Shown here: positions 43,261-51,413 of the stretch, one piece after another
Numbering within the stretch: the stretch's first letter is position 1
How the letters are laid out: every line of letters starts with the position of its first letter
Assembly: GCF_041916975.1 (NCBI RefSeq)
Contig: NZ_JAYRYK010000001.1
Coordinates: 2,046,001 to 2,110,000, forward strand
Source of the DNA: Sphingosinicella sp041916975
Lineage (GTDB): Bacteria > Pseudomonadota > Alphaproteobacteria > Sphingomonadales > Sphingomonadaceae
DNA length: 64,000 bases
Direction: 5' to 3'
The notes under the pieces: model-generated
Seen by the model: the letters and a program-made list of their open reading frames with translations, nothing else
The model's database searches: none
Told to the model about the DNA's origin: nothing
Position numbers and translations under genes: made by a program

Positions 43261-43836
43261 ATGACGCGCATCCTCGTGATCGACGCGCACCCGGACCCCG
43301 ATCCGGCGCGCTTCTGCCACGCGCTCGCCGATGCCTATGCGGAAAGCGCTGTGGGCGCGGGCCATGTCGTCGAGCGGTTGGTGCTTTCCGGCATCGACGT
43401 CCCCGTGCTGCGCAGCCGCGCGGACTGGGAGAAGGGCGAGGCCTCTGCCGCCATTCGCGACGCGCAGGCGATGATCGTGCGCGCCGAGCATCTGGTGATC
43501 CTGTTTCCGCTGTGGCTCGGCGACGTGCCGGCGCTGCTGAAGGCGTTCCTCGAGCAGGTGTTCCGGCCCGGCTTCGCGTTCCCGACCGGGCCGCGTAGGC
43601 CCAATGCCGGGCTGCTGAAGGGCAAGTCCGCGCGCATCGTCGTCACCATGGGGATGCCCGCGCTGTTCTACCGCTGGGTATACCGCGCGCACAGCCTGAA
43701 GAGCCTGCGCAGCAATATCCTGCGCTTCGTCGGCATCGGGCCGATCCGCGAGACGCTGATCGGCAACGTGGCGAGCGCCGGGAACCGCACGGAGGCGCTG
43801 GCATCGATGCGGCGGCTCGGAGCCGACGCCGCCTGA
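43261..43836 (+). CDS. Flavodoxin-fold NAD(P)H oxidoreductase
   Basis: 191 residues of the NQO1/KefF-like group: ILVIDAHPDPDPARFCHALAD at the N-terminus, HLVILFPLWLGDVPALLKAFLEQVFRPGFAF and a middle domain. Probably an FMN/FAD quinone reductase; the substrate is not known. It begins 7 bases after the serine dehydratase and 4 bases before the next gene, suggesting one unit. Confidence 0.85.
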   Translation: MTRILVIDAHPDPDPARFCHALADAYAESAVGAGHVVERLVLSGIDVPVLRSRADWEKGEASAAIRDAQAMIVRAEHLVILFPLWLGDVPALLKAFLEQVFRPGFAFPTGPRRPNAGLLKGKSARIVVTMGMPALFYRWVYRAHSLKSLRSNILRFVGIGPIRETLIGNVASAGNRTEALASMRRLGADAA

Positions 43837-43840
43837 CGCG

Positions 43841-45010
43841 ATGAGCGCGCCCTCTCCGATCGACTGGCGCGAGGCCGGGCTCGGCATCGGCGAGACCGTG
43901 CCCGAGGATCGGCGCGTGACCGGCGCGAACTGGCGGACGTGGCCGTTCAATCGCTGGGCGTTCCAGCACACGCGGATGCTGGTGCCCTCCGTGCCGCTCG
44001 CGGGCGCGGATGCACCCGCGCCGCTTGCCGAGCACCCTGCCGATCTTTCGGGGCTGCGCTTCGCCGATGAGAATGGTGAGGTGATCGACTGGGAAACCTA
44101 TATCGCCTCCACCTACACGGATGCGATGATCGTGCTGCACCGGGGCGCGGTGATCTTCGAAACCTACCGCAACGGCATGACGGCGGCGACGCCGCACCAT
44201 TTGTTCTCGGTCACCAAATCGATCGTGGGGCTGGTCGCGGAACGGCTGATCGCGGAGGGCGCGGTCGCGGCGGACCTTCCCACGGAGGCGGTGGTGCCGG
44301 AGCTTGGCAAAAGCGCCTTCGCGGGAACGACGCTACGCCAGCTTCTCGACATGACCGACGGCATCGCCTTCGACGAGGATTACGCCAACCTCAATTCCGA
44401 CGTGCACCGCTATTCGGCGAGCTACTGGACGCCGGAGGTGGCGCCGGGCGGCACGCTGCCCGTGCTGGCGACGCTCAGCCGCCGGGAGGCCGCGCCCGGT
44501 GGCGTCTTCCGCTACCGAACGCCGATCGCCGATGCCGCCGCATGGGTGCTGCGCCGCGCAACGGGGCGTTCGCTCGCGAGCCTCGTTTCCGAACATGTGT
44601 GGCGCCCTGCGGGATGCGGCGACGCGGCACATTTCCTGCTCGATACGGGCGGCCACGAGATCGCCGGATCGGGCCTCAACGCCACGGCGCGCGATCTCGC
44701 GCGGCTGGCGCGCTTCCTGATGGTGGGCGGACCGGTGGAAAAGGCGTTGATAGCGGGCGGCAACCGCGCATTGTTCGCGGCAGGCGCGGCGAACATGCGG
44801 CCCGATCATAGCTATCGCGGCTTCTGGTGGGTGAACCACGCACCGCCGGCGGCGTTGATGGCGATGGGCGTCTACGGCCAGCGGCTGCATATCGAGCCCG
44901 AGAACGATCTCGCGATCATCCGGCTCGCTTCGACGCCGCTGCCTTCCAACATCGCCAGCGATCCCCTGCACATGCGCGCTTTTACTGCCCTCCGCGACCA
45001 CCTTCTCTGA
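43841..45010 (+). CDS. Serine hydrolase of the beta-lactamase/class C family
   Basis: 389 residues without an obvious signal peptide. The nucleophile motif S-x-x-K is in HHLFSVTKSIVGLVAERL (near residue 121) with a Tyr in YRTPIADAAAWVL. The family covers esterases and D-aminopeptidases as well as class C beta-lactamases. Location and substrate cannot be stated. Confidence 0.85.
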   Translation: MSAPSPIDWREAGLGIGETVPEDRRVTGANWRTWPFNRWAFQHTRMLVPSVPLAGADAPAPLAEHPADLSGLRFADENGEVIDWETYIASTYTDAMIVLHRGAVIFETYRNGMTAATPHHLFSVTKSIVGLVAERLIAEGAVAADLPTEAVVPELGKSAFAGTTLRQLLDMTDGIAFDEDYANLNSDVHRYSASYWTPEVAPGGTLPVLATLSRREAAPGGVFRYRTPIADAAAWVLRRATGRSLASLVSEHVWRPAGCGDAAHFLLDTGGHEIAGSGLNATARDLARLARFLMVGGPVEKALIAGGNRALFAAGAANMRPDHSYRGFWWVNHAPPAALMAMGVYGQRLHIEPENDLAIIRLASTPLPSNIASDPLHMRAFTALRDHLL

Positions 45011-45092
45011 CGCATTTCCGTCACCAGAGCGACGCGCGGCCGAAACACACGCGTGCGAAATCCGCCATGGTCACACATCCGGGGGATACGCC

Positions 45093-45878
45093 ATGCGTCT
45101 CATTGAAAACACGGCCCGCGACACACGCCTCAGCATCCGGCTTGCAGACAGCGAGGCCGACGTGCGCGCCGCGCAGGCGCTGCGCTATCAGGTCTTCTTC
45201 CGCGATTTGGGCGCGGTGCCGAGCGGTGCTGCCACAGACCTCGACGTCGATCCCTACGACAGGTTCTGCGATCATCTGCTGGTGGAAGAGACGGGTGCGG
45301 ACGGCGCGCGCGTCGTCGGCACCTACCGGCTGCTCCGCCAGAGCGTCGCGCATCGCCACGGCGGCTTCTACAGCGCTTCGGAATACGACCTCGCCCCGCT
45401 CGAAGCACACGCCGCGCGGCACGGGGGCGAGCTTCTGGAACTCGGCCGTTCGTGCGTGGCGCCCGAATATCGCGACACGGCGACGATCCAGCTCTTGTGG
45501 CGCGGCATCGGCGACTATCTGATGCAGCGGAGCATCGGCCACATGTTCGGCTGCGCGAGCTTTCCCGGCACCGATCCGGATGCGCACGCCACCGCGCTCG
45601 CCTATCTCCACCACAACCACCTTGCCCCGCAAGACCGGCGCGTGAGTGCGCACGCGCGGCACTTCACCGACATGGCGCGGCTGCCGATCGGCGGCTACGA
45701 TCCCAAGGCGGCGTGGCGCGCGCTGCCGCCGCTCATCAAGGGCTACCTGCGCGTCGGCGCGATGGTGGGCAGCGGCGCCTTCATCGACCGACAGTTCAAT
45801 ACGGTCGACGTGTTCATGATGATGCCGGTGGACGCCATCGCGGCGCGATACGCGAAGCGCTTCGGCGCGGCGGCTTAG
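45093..45878 (+). CDS. OlsB-type GNAT acyltransferase
   Basis: 261 residues. Resembles OlsB (ornithine acyl-ACP N-acyltransferase) and hemolysin-like GNAT proteins: RYQVFFRDLGA near residue 33, DPYDRFCDHLLVEE, and VGTYRLLRQSVAHRHGGFYSASEYD with ELGRSCVAPEYRDTATIQLLWRGI further on. OlsB makes lyso-ornithine lipid; an OlsA partner is not in the window. RBS GGGGGA precedes the ATG. Confidence 0.82.
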   Translation: MRLIENTARDTRLSIRLADSEADVRAAQALRYQVFFRDLGAVPSGAATDLDVDPYDRFCDHLLVEETGADGARVVGTYRLLRQSVAHRHGGFYSASEYDLAPLEAHAARHGGELLELGRSCVAPEYRDTATIQLLWRGIGDYLMQRSIGHMFGCASFPGTDPDAHATALAYLHHNHLAPQDRRVSAHARHFTDMARLPIGGYDPKAAWRALPPLIKGYLRVGAMVGSGAFIDRQFNTVDVFMMMPVDAIAARYAKRFGAAA

Positions 45879-45893
45879 GGTCGATCGACCCTA
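45876..45893. terminator. 18-base perfect palindrome between converging genes
   Basis: TAGGGTCGATCGACCCTA is a perfect palindrome that contains the OlsB-like stop codon and lies 5 bases before the dnaE2 stop. It could fold on either strand's transcript; there is no U tract, so termination is only a suggestion. Confidence 0.4.
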
Positions 45894-45897
45894 GACC

Positions 45898-48800
45898 TTA
45901 GTGGAAATCCCGCGAGCCGGGGAGGATGCGCACGTTGCGCGGATGCCCCCGGCTGCGGCGCACCGGCATGGCGGCGGCTTCGGAGAGGCGGGCGAGTTCG
46001 TCGCTGCGATCGATGACCTTCGAGGCCATCAGGTGGACGACGCCCTCGCGGCTTTTCTGCACTTCGCCTTCGATCACCATCACCCGCGCGGACATGACGG
46101 CGCGGCGATAGGGCTCGAACAGGCGCGCCCATAGAAGCGCGTTGGTGATGCCGGTTTCGTCCTCCAGCGTGATGAAGATCGCGTTGCCCTTGCCGGGGCG
46201 CTGGCGGATCAGCACGACGCCCGCCGTGCGCACGCGCGCGCCGTTCCGCGCCGCCGCAGTTTCGGCGCAGGTGAGGACGCCCTCGGCGCGGAATACGCTG
46301 CGCAGGAACTGCATCGGGTGCGCTTTCAGCGACAGGCGCGTCACCTGATAATCGGTGGCGACATGCTCGGAGAGCGGCATCGCGGGGAGCGCGGCATCGG
46401 GCTCGTCGCCGAGTTCGCGCGCGCCGGCGGCGGCGAACAGCGGCAATTCATCCTGCGGCATCCGGCGCGCTTCCCACAGGGCGGCGCGGCGATCGATACC
46501 GATGGAGCGAAACGCATCGGCATCGGCGAGCAGTTTCAGGGCGCGCTGAGGCAATGCGGCACGGCGGGCGAGCGTTTCCACCGAGACGAAAGCGCCCTGC
46601 GCGCGCGCCGCAGTCATGGCGGTCGCCCAATCCTCGCGGAAGCCGTCGATCTGGCGGAGGCCGAGGCGGAGTGCGAGACTGCCGTCGGCGCGGGCTTCCA
46701 GGCTGCTGTCCCAATCGCTTGCGTTGATATCGGCGGCGCGCACTTGGACGCCGTGCTCGCGCGCGTCTCGCACGAGCTGGGCGGGAGCGTAGAACCCCAT
46801 CGGCTGCGAATTGAGGAGTGCGCAGGTGAACACCGCCGGGTGATGGCATTTGATCCACGCCGAGACGTAGACGAGCTTCGCGAAGGACTGAGCGTGGCTT
46901 TCGGGAAAGCCGTAGCTGCCGAAGCCCTCGATCTGTTTGAAGCAGCGTTCGGCGAAATCCTGCGTGTAGCCGCGTGACGTCATGCCGCCGATCATCTTTT
47001 CGCGGAAATGATGGATGGTGCCGACGTTGCGGAATGTCGCCATCGCGCGGCGCAGACCGTTCGCCTCGTCAGACGTGAAATCGGCGGCGACGATGGCGAG
47101 CTTCATCGCCTGCTCCTGAAACAGCGGCACACCGAAGGTCTTTTCGAGGACGTCTTTCAGTTCATCGGGATCGTGCGGCGGCGCGGGCGAAGGCAGGTCG
47201 ATCGCCTCCTCGCCGTTCCGCCGCCGCAGATAGGGATGCACCATGTCGCCCTCGATCGGACCGGGGCGGACGATCGCGACCTGGATGACGAGGTCGTAGA
47301 ACTTGCGGGGCCTGAGACGCGGCAGCATGTTGATCTGCGCGCGGCTTTCCACCTGGAACACGCCGATGCTGTCGCCCTTGCAGAGCATGTCGTAGGTGGC
47401 GGAATCCTCCTTCGGAACCGTGGCGAGTTCGAAATCGCCGAGGCCGTGCGCGCGCATCAGATCGAAGCTCTTGCGGATGCAGGTGAGCATCCCGAGCGCG
47501 AGCACATCGACCTTCATGAGGCCGAGCGCATCGATATCGTCCTTGTCCCATTCGATGAAGGTACGGTTTTCCATCGCGGCGTTGTGGATCGGCACCATCT
47601 CGTCGAGGCGGCCTTCGGTGAGCACATAGCCGCCGACATGCTGCGAGAGATGGCGCGGGAATTCGAGAAGCTGGCCGACGAGATCGCGGAGGCGGACGAT
47701 CTCCGGATTGTCGCCATCGAACCCGGCCTCTTCATAGCGCCGGTCCTCCATGCCGCCGTAGCTGCCCCAGACGGTGGAGGAGAGGCGCGCCGTTACATCC
47801 TCGCTGATGCCGAGCGCCTTGCCGACCTCGCGCAGTGTGCTGCGGGCGCGGTAGTGGATGACGGTGGCGGTGATGCCTGCGCGCTCGCGGCCGTAGCGTT
47901 CGTAGACGTACTGCATCACCTCCTCGCGGCGTTCGTGCTCGAAATCGACGTCGATGTCGGGCGGCTCGCCGCGTTCCTCCGAGAGGAAGCGCGAGAAGAG
48001 CAGGTTTTCCTTCACCGGATCGACTGCTGTGATGCCGAGCAGATAGCAGACGAGGGAATTCGCCGCAGAGCCGCGACCCTGGCAGAGGATCGGCGGCTCC
48101 TGCGAGCGCGCGAAGTTCACGATGTCGTGGACGGTGAGGAAGTAATAGGCGTAGTTGCGTTTGCGGATGAGACCGAATTCCTCGTCGAGGATTGCCTGCA
48201 TCTTCGGCGGGATCCCGTCCGGATGCTTCGCGTGCGCCGCGGTCATCACCAGATGTTCGAGCCAGCCCTGCGGAGTCCAGCCTTCGGGGACGGGTTCGTG
48301 CGGGTACTGGTATTTCAGCTCGTCGAGCGAGAATTGCACGCGCTTCAGAAGCTGCACGCTTTCCGCCACCGCCTCCGGGCAATCGCGGAACAGGCGCGCC
48401 ATTTCCGCGGGCGGTTTCAGGTGGCGCTCTGCATTGGCGGCGAGGCGGCCGCCTGCGGCATGGATCGTCGTTTTCTCGCGGATGCAGGTGAGGATGTCGT
48501 GCAGCGGCCGCGCGGCGGGGGTAGCGTAGAGCGCATCGTTGGTGGCGAGGAGCGGCACCTTGGCACGCGCCGCGAGCGTCATCAGCCGCGCGAGACGGCG
48601 GCGGTCGCTTCCTGCGCGCGGCATCGCGGCGCCGAGCCAGACATTGCCGGGCGAAGCGGTTTCGATATGGCGGAGTGCGAGCTCGTGCGTGTCGTCCGCC
48701 ATCACGATGAAGAGTAGATCCTCGCGATGATCGAGGAGATCGCGCAGAGTGAGGATGCAATCGCCCTTCTCGGCGCGGCGGTTGCCGAGCGTCAGCAGGC

Positions 48801-49092
48801 GCGTGAGGCGCCCCCAGCCGTGGCGGGTTTCGGGATAGGCGACGATGTCGGGCGTTCCGTCCGCGAAGACGAGGCGGGCACCGACCGCAAGCTTGAACGG
48901 CAGCGATTCCGCGCCGGCATCTTTCAGCGACGCCCACGCGCGCACCACGCCGGCGACGCTATTGCGATCCGCGATGCCGATGCCGGCATGACCGAGCGAC
49001 ATCGCCGCCGCGACCATCTCCGCCGGGTGTGAGGCGCCGCGCAGGAAGGAGTAGTTGGTCGCTGCGACCATCTCGGCGAAGGCGACGCTCAT
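45898..49092 (-). CDS. dnaE2: Error-prone DNA polymerase DnaE2 (ImuC)
   Basis: Translesion polymerase of the C family. 1064 residues from the ATG at 49092. N-terminal PHP domain (TNYSFLRGASHPAEMV), the palm catalytic segment EPPDIDVDFEHERREEV with three acidic residues, and a C-terminal OB fold (AGVVLIRQRPGKGNAIFITLEDE). It works with ImuA and ImuB for damage-induced mutagenesis. The start overlaps imuB by 4 bases, and the upstream longer frame is antisense-like. Confidence 0.96.
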   Translation of the reverse strand: MSVAFAEMVAATNYSFLRGASHPAEMVAAAMSLGHAGIGIADRNSVAGVVRAWASLKDAGAESLPFKLAVGARLVFADGTPDIVAYPETRHGWGRLTRLLTLGNRRAEKGDCILTLRDLLDHREDLLFIVMADDTHELALRHIETASPGNVWLGAAMPRAGSDRRRLARLMTLAARAKVPLLATNDALYATPAARPLHDILTCIREKTTIHAAGGRLAANAERHLKPPAEMARLFRDCPEAVAESVQLLKRVQFSLDELKYQYPHEPVPEGWTPQGWLEHLVMTAAHAKHPDGIPPKMQAILDEEFGLIRKRNYAYYFLTVHDIVNFARSQEPPILCQGRGSAANSLVCYLLGITAVDPVKENLLFSRFLSEERGEPPDIDVDFEHERREEVMQYVYERYGRERAGITATVIHYRARSTLREVGKALGISEDVTARLSSTVWGSYGGMEDRRYEEAGFDGDNPEIVRLRDLVGQLLEFPRHLSQHVGGYVLTEGRLDEMVPIHNAAMENRTFIEWDKDDIDALGLMKVDVLALGMLTCIRKSFDLMRAHGLGDFELATVPKEDSATYDMLCKGDSIGVFQVESRAQINMLPRLRPRKFYDLVIQVAIVRPGPIEGDMVHPYLRRRNGEEAIDLPSPAPPHDPDELKDVLEKTFGVPLFQEQAMKLAIVAADFTSDEANGLRRAMATFRNVGTIHHFREKMIGGMTSRGYTQDFAERCFKQIEGFGSYGFPESHAQSFAKLVYVSAWIKCHHPAVFTCALLNSQPMGFYAPAQLVRDAREHGVQVRAADINASDWDSSLEARADGSLALRLGLRQIDGFREDWATAMTAARAQGAFVSVETLARRAALPQRALKLLADADAFRSIGIDRRAALWEARRMPQDELPLFAAAGARELGDEPDAALPAMPLSEHVATDYQVTRLSLKAHPMQFLRSVFRAEGVLTCAETAAARNGARVRTAGVVLIRQRPGKGNAIFITLEDETGITNALLWARLFEPYRRAVMSARVMVIEGEVQKSREGVVHLMASKVIDRSDELARLSEAAAMPVRRSRGHPRNVRILPGSRDFH

Positions 49093-50579
49093 GCGAACAG
49101 GCCGTGCAGATACCAGCGCGGGTTCACCTCCTCGCGGCCATAGAGGCCGTGGCGGAATATCCAGAGACGTCGACCGGTTTCGTCCTCGACACGGTAGTAA
49201 TCGCGCGTGAGACCTGGACGCCGCCACCATTCGGCGGCGATGCGCTCCGGCCCTTCAGCACGCACGATGGTGAGGAAAGTGACACCAAGGCGAAAGCGCC
49301 GGGGCGGCCCATCGGGCACATCCGCGACGACATGCGAAAGCAGACGCGGCGGACGGAGGAGCGAAAGCGGGCGCAGCGGGGGTTCGTTCGGGGGCGGGGC
49401 GGGCCATGAACCGAAGGGGCTTCCGGGACGAAGCCGGGCGGCGCGCTCCGGGATGTGGCTTTCCCGCGGATGAAAGCGCAGCAGACGCTCCGGCCCGAGC
49501 CGGGCGGCAAGGCGATCGACGAGCGCATCGAGCGCGGGGCCGGGGGGCGGGGCGCGGTCGAGATCGGGCTGACCGGGGGCAAGCGGCTCCGTGACCGGCA
49601 CGGCAAGGCACACGGCATCGAAACCGAAGCCGGGATCGAGCGGGTCTTCGAGGCGCGCGAGGCTGTGTGTGAACAGCGTCACGACCGGCGTGGGGTGGCG
49701 GACGGGGGTGCTGGTTTCGACGCCGACCGCCTGTTCCTTGCCGTCGGCACGGAAGAACACCGCTTCGAAGCGGCGGCCGCCTTCCCCGCGCGCCTCCAGC
49801 ATCCGGCACGCCTCGGCGAGCAGATCGGCAAGCACGCCGAGCACATAATCGGTACGCGCGACCGGCTCCGGAAAGCGGCGCTCGACCTCGACCGGCGGCA
49901 GCACGCGGCGCGGCACGAAAGGGCTTTCCGCATCGCCGACCATGCGGCGCACCGCCGTCGCCGCCTGCGCCCCGAAACGCGCGGCGAGCCCAGCGAGCGG
50001 ACGGCAGGCGATATCCCCCACGGTATGGAGCCCGGCGCGACGCAGCGCCGTCTCGCGCTCCTCCCCCAGGCGCAGCACCGCGACCGGAAGCGCCGCGACG
50101 GACGCCGCCCCGAACTGCGCGAGAGCCCGCGCCGCGTCGGGCGTGTCCGCGAAGGCGTTGCGCACGGTGAAACCGTGACGCCGGAGCCGCAGGCGCGCGG
50201 CGCGCACCAGGCCGTCCTCCCCGCCGAAGAGATGCGCGGCGCCCGCGATATCGAGGATGAGCGTGTCCGGCAGATCCAGCGCCACCATTGGTGTGTAGCG
50301 GATGCAGATGTCCGCGAGCCGTTCGAGCAAGCGCCGGTCGGCTTCCGGATCGTGGTCCGCAACCAAAAGCGCCGACACGCGCGCGCGGGCATCGGCGAGC
50401 GGCAGGCCGGGCAGGAGCCCGAGCGCTTCGGCATGGCGATCGGCAGCGGCGAGGCGCAGCGCGCCCTTCACCGGCTCTGCGATGACGAGCGGGCGTTCAG
50501 GCGACCCTGTGCGCCCGGCGCGCGCCAGCCGCTCCGCGGGGAGCCACGGGAACCACAGCGCCAGATAGCGGCGCTTCAC
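49089..50579 (-). CDS. imuB: ImuB, Y-family polymerase-like mutagenesis factor
   Basis: 496 residues from the GTG at 50579 (VKRRYLALWFPWLPAERL). The protein has the Y-family fold, but the N-terminal metal-binding Asp and the acidic pair of active polymerases are not found (YLALWFPWLP replaces D-x-D-x-FF), so it is a non-catalytic adaptor linking the sliding clamp and DnaE2. QPDLD in EPLAPGQPDLDRAPP is a possible degenerate clamp-binding motif. The imuA gene overlaps its start by 83 bases. Confidence 0.93.
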   Translation of the reverse strand: MKRRYLALWFPWLPAERLARAGRTGSPERPLVIAEPVKGALRLAAADRHAEALGLLPGLPLADARARVSALLVADHDPEADRRLLERLADICIRYTPMVALDLPDTLILDIAGAAHLFGGEDGLVRAARLRLRRHGFTVRNAFADTPDAARALAQFGAASVAALPVAVLRLGEERETALRRAGLHTVGDIACRPLAGLAARFGAQAATAVRRMVGDAESPFVPRRVLPPVEVERRFPEPVARTDYVLGVLADLLAEACRMLEARGEGGRRFEAVFFRADGKEQAVGVETSTPVRHPTPVVTLFTHSLARLEDPLDPGFGFDAVCLAVPVTEPLAPGQPDLDRAPPPGPALDALVDRLAARLGPERLLRFHPRESHIPERAARLRPGSPFGSWPAPPPNEPPLRPLSLLRPPRLLSHVVADVPDGPPRRFRLGVTFLTIVRAEGPERIAAEWWRRPGLTRDYYRVEDETGRRLWIFRHGLYGREEVNPRWYLHGLFA

Positions 50580-51258
50580 GAAAGACACGTGCGTCACGAT
50601 CCCACTCCACGCGCCAGAACATGCCGGCGGGGCCGGCACGGCGGCGCAGCAATTCCACATCGAACGCCGGGTGGCCCGGCGCATCCGCCGCCAACGCGCG
50701 GGACGGTGCCGCGCTCACACGCCAGCGGGTTTCCGCCGCGCTCGGCGCGGGCTCGGCATCGATCCGCAGCAGGAACAGCGGCACACCCGAGGCTTCGGCC
50801 GCGAGTGTCAGCTTGCGCGTGCCGGTGAGCCCGAACACGCGCGTGCGGCCCACGCTTTCCGCGATCACCGCGCCGAGTGCGCCGACACGCAGCGCATCCA
50901 CCGCCGCCGCAATGAGTGCCGCCTCGTCCGGCGCGTGTGCGACGATGCACGCGGCCGGATCGATGCCGAGCTCCACGAACCCCGGCGCATACAGCGGCGC
51001 CCGCCGCGCGGCGGCATCCGTCCGCAGCCAGACGACGGGTGCGCCTTCCGCCGTGAGGAACGTCATCAGCGCCGCGAACCCCGCGGCCGATCCGCTGCCG
51101 TCTTCTCCGAACACCTCGTGCAGTCGCCCGCGCACCAGGCCCGCTCCATCGAGGCCGGCATGGCCAGTAACGATACCTACCCCGCGCCCGTACGCACGGC
51201 CCTCCATATCGGCCACGATGCCACGCAGATCGGCAAGAGAAGATGGCGAATCGGACAT
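50497..51258 (-). CDS. imuA: ImuA, RecA-like mutagenesis cassette protein
   Basis: 253 residues, first gene of the imuA-imuB-dnaE2 cassette. The family is distantly RecA-like; visible segments include GLVRGRLHEVFGEDGSGSAAGF and FGLTGTRKLTLAAEASGVPLFLLR. The ATG at 51258 is used: the GTG at 51267 falls within the LexA operator. The start has no Shine-Dalgarno sequence. Confidence 0.9.
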   Translation of the reverse strand: MSDSPSSLADLRGIVADMEGRAYGRGVGIVTGHAGLDGAGLVRGRLHEVFGEDGSGSAAGFAALMTFLTAEGAPVVWLRTDAAARRAPLYAPGFVELGIDPAACIVAHAPDEAALIAAAVDALRVGALGAVIAESVGRTRVFGLTGTRKLTLAAEASGVPLFLLRIDAEPAPSAAETRWRVSAAPSRALAADAPGHPAFDVELLRRRAGPAGMFWRVEWDRDARVFREAPLSGAVVPVAPRGAAGARRAHRVA

Positions 51259-51261
51259 ATT

Positions 51262-51276
51262 GTTCACTATTTGTTC
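51262..51276 (-). promoter_or_regulatory. LexA operator of imuA
   Basis: GAACAAATAGTGAAC on the minus strand matches the alphaproteobacterial LexA box GAAC-N7-GAAC exactly. It ends only 3 bases before the imuA ATG. Together with promoter-like TTGACT/GATACT just upstream, this places the box over the expected transcript start. Confidence 0.9.
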
Positions 51277-51277
51277 C

Positions 51278-51307
51278 AGTATCGTTTCTCCGGCGGAAAA
51301 GAGTCAA
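51278..51307 (-). promoter_or_regulatory. Candidate imuA promoter (-35 and -10)
   Basis: TTGACT at 51307-51302 and GATACT at 51283-51278 (minus strand) with 18 bases between. The transcript would begin within or next to the LexA box, giving a very short leader. Confidence 0.5.
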
Positions 51308-51413
51308 GACCGAACCGGAAGCAGTCCAGCTTATCGTAAATCCCTTTTTAATCATCGGGACTTACCGCTGGCGGGCGACACTTTCCCCAGTCCAACGAAG
51401 GATAGAAAACGCG

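Noticed and set aside
43841..45010. Class C beta-lactamase giving antibiotic resistance
   Set aside because: Only the general S-x-x-K serine hydrolase pattern is visible and no signal peptide is evident, so resistance cannot be claimed.
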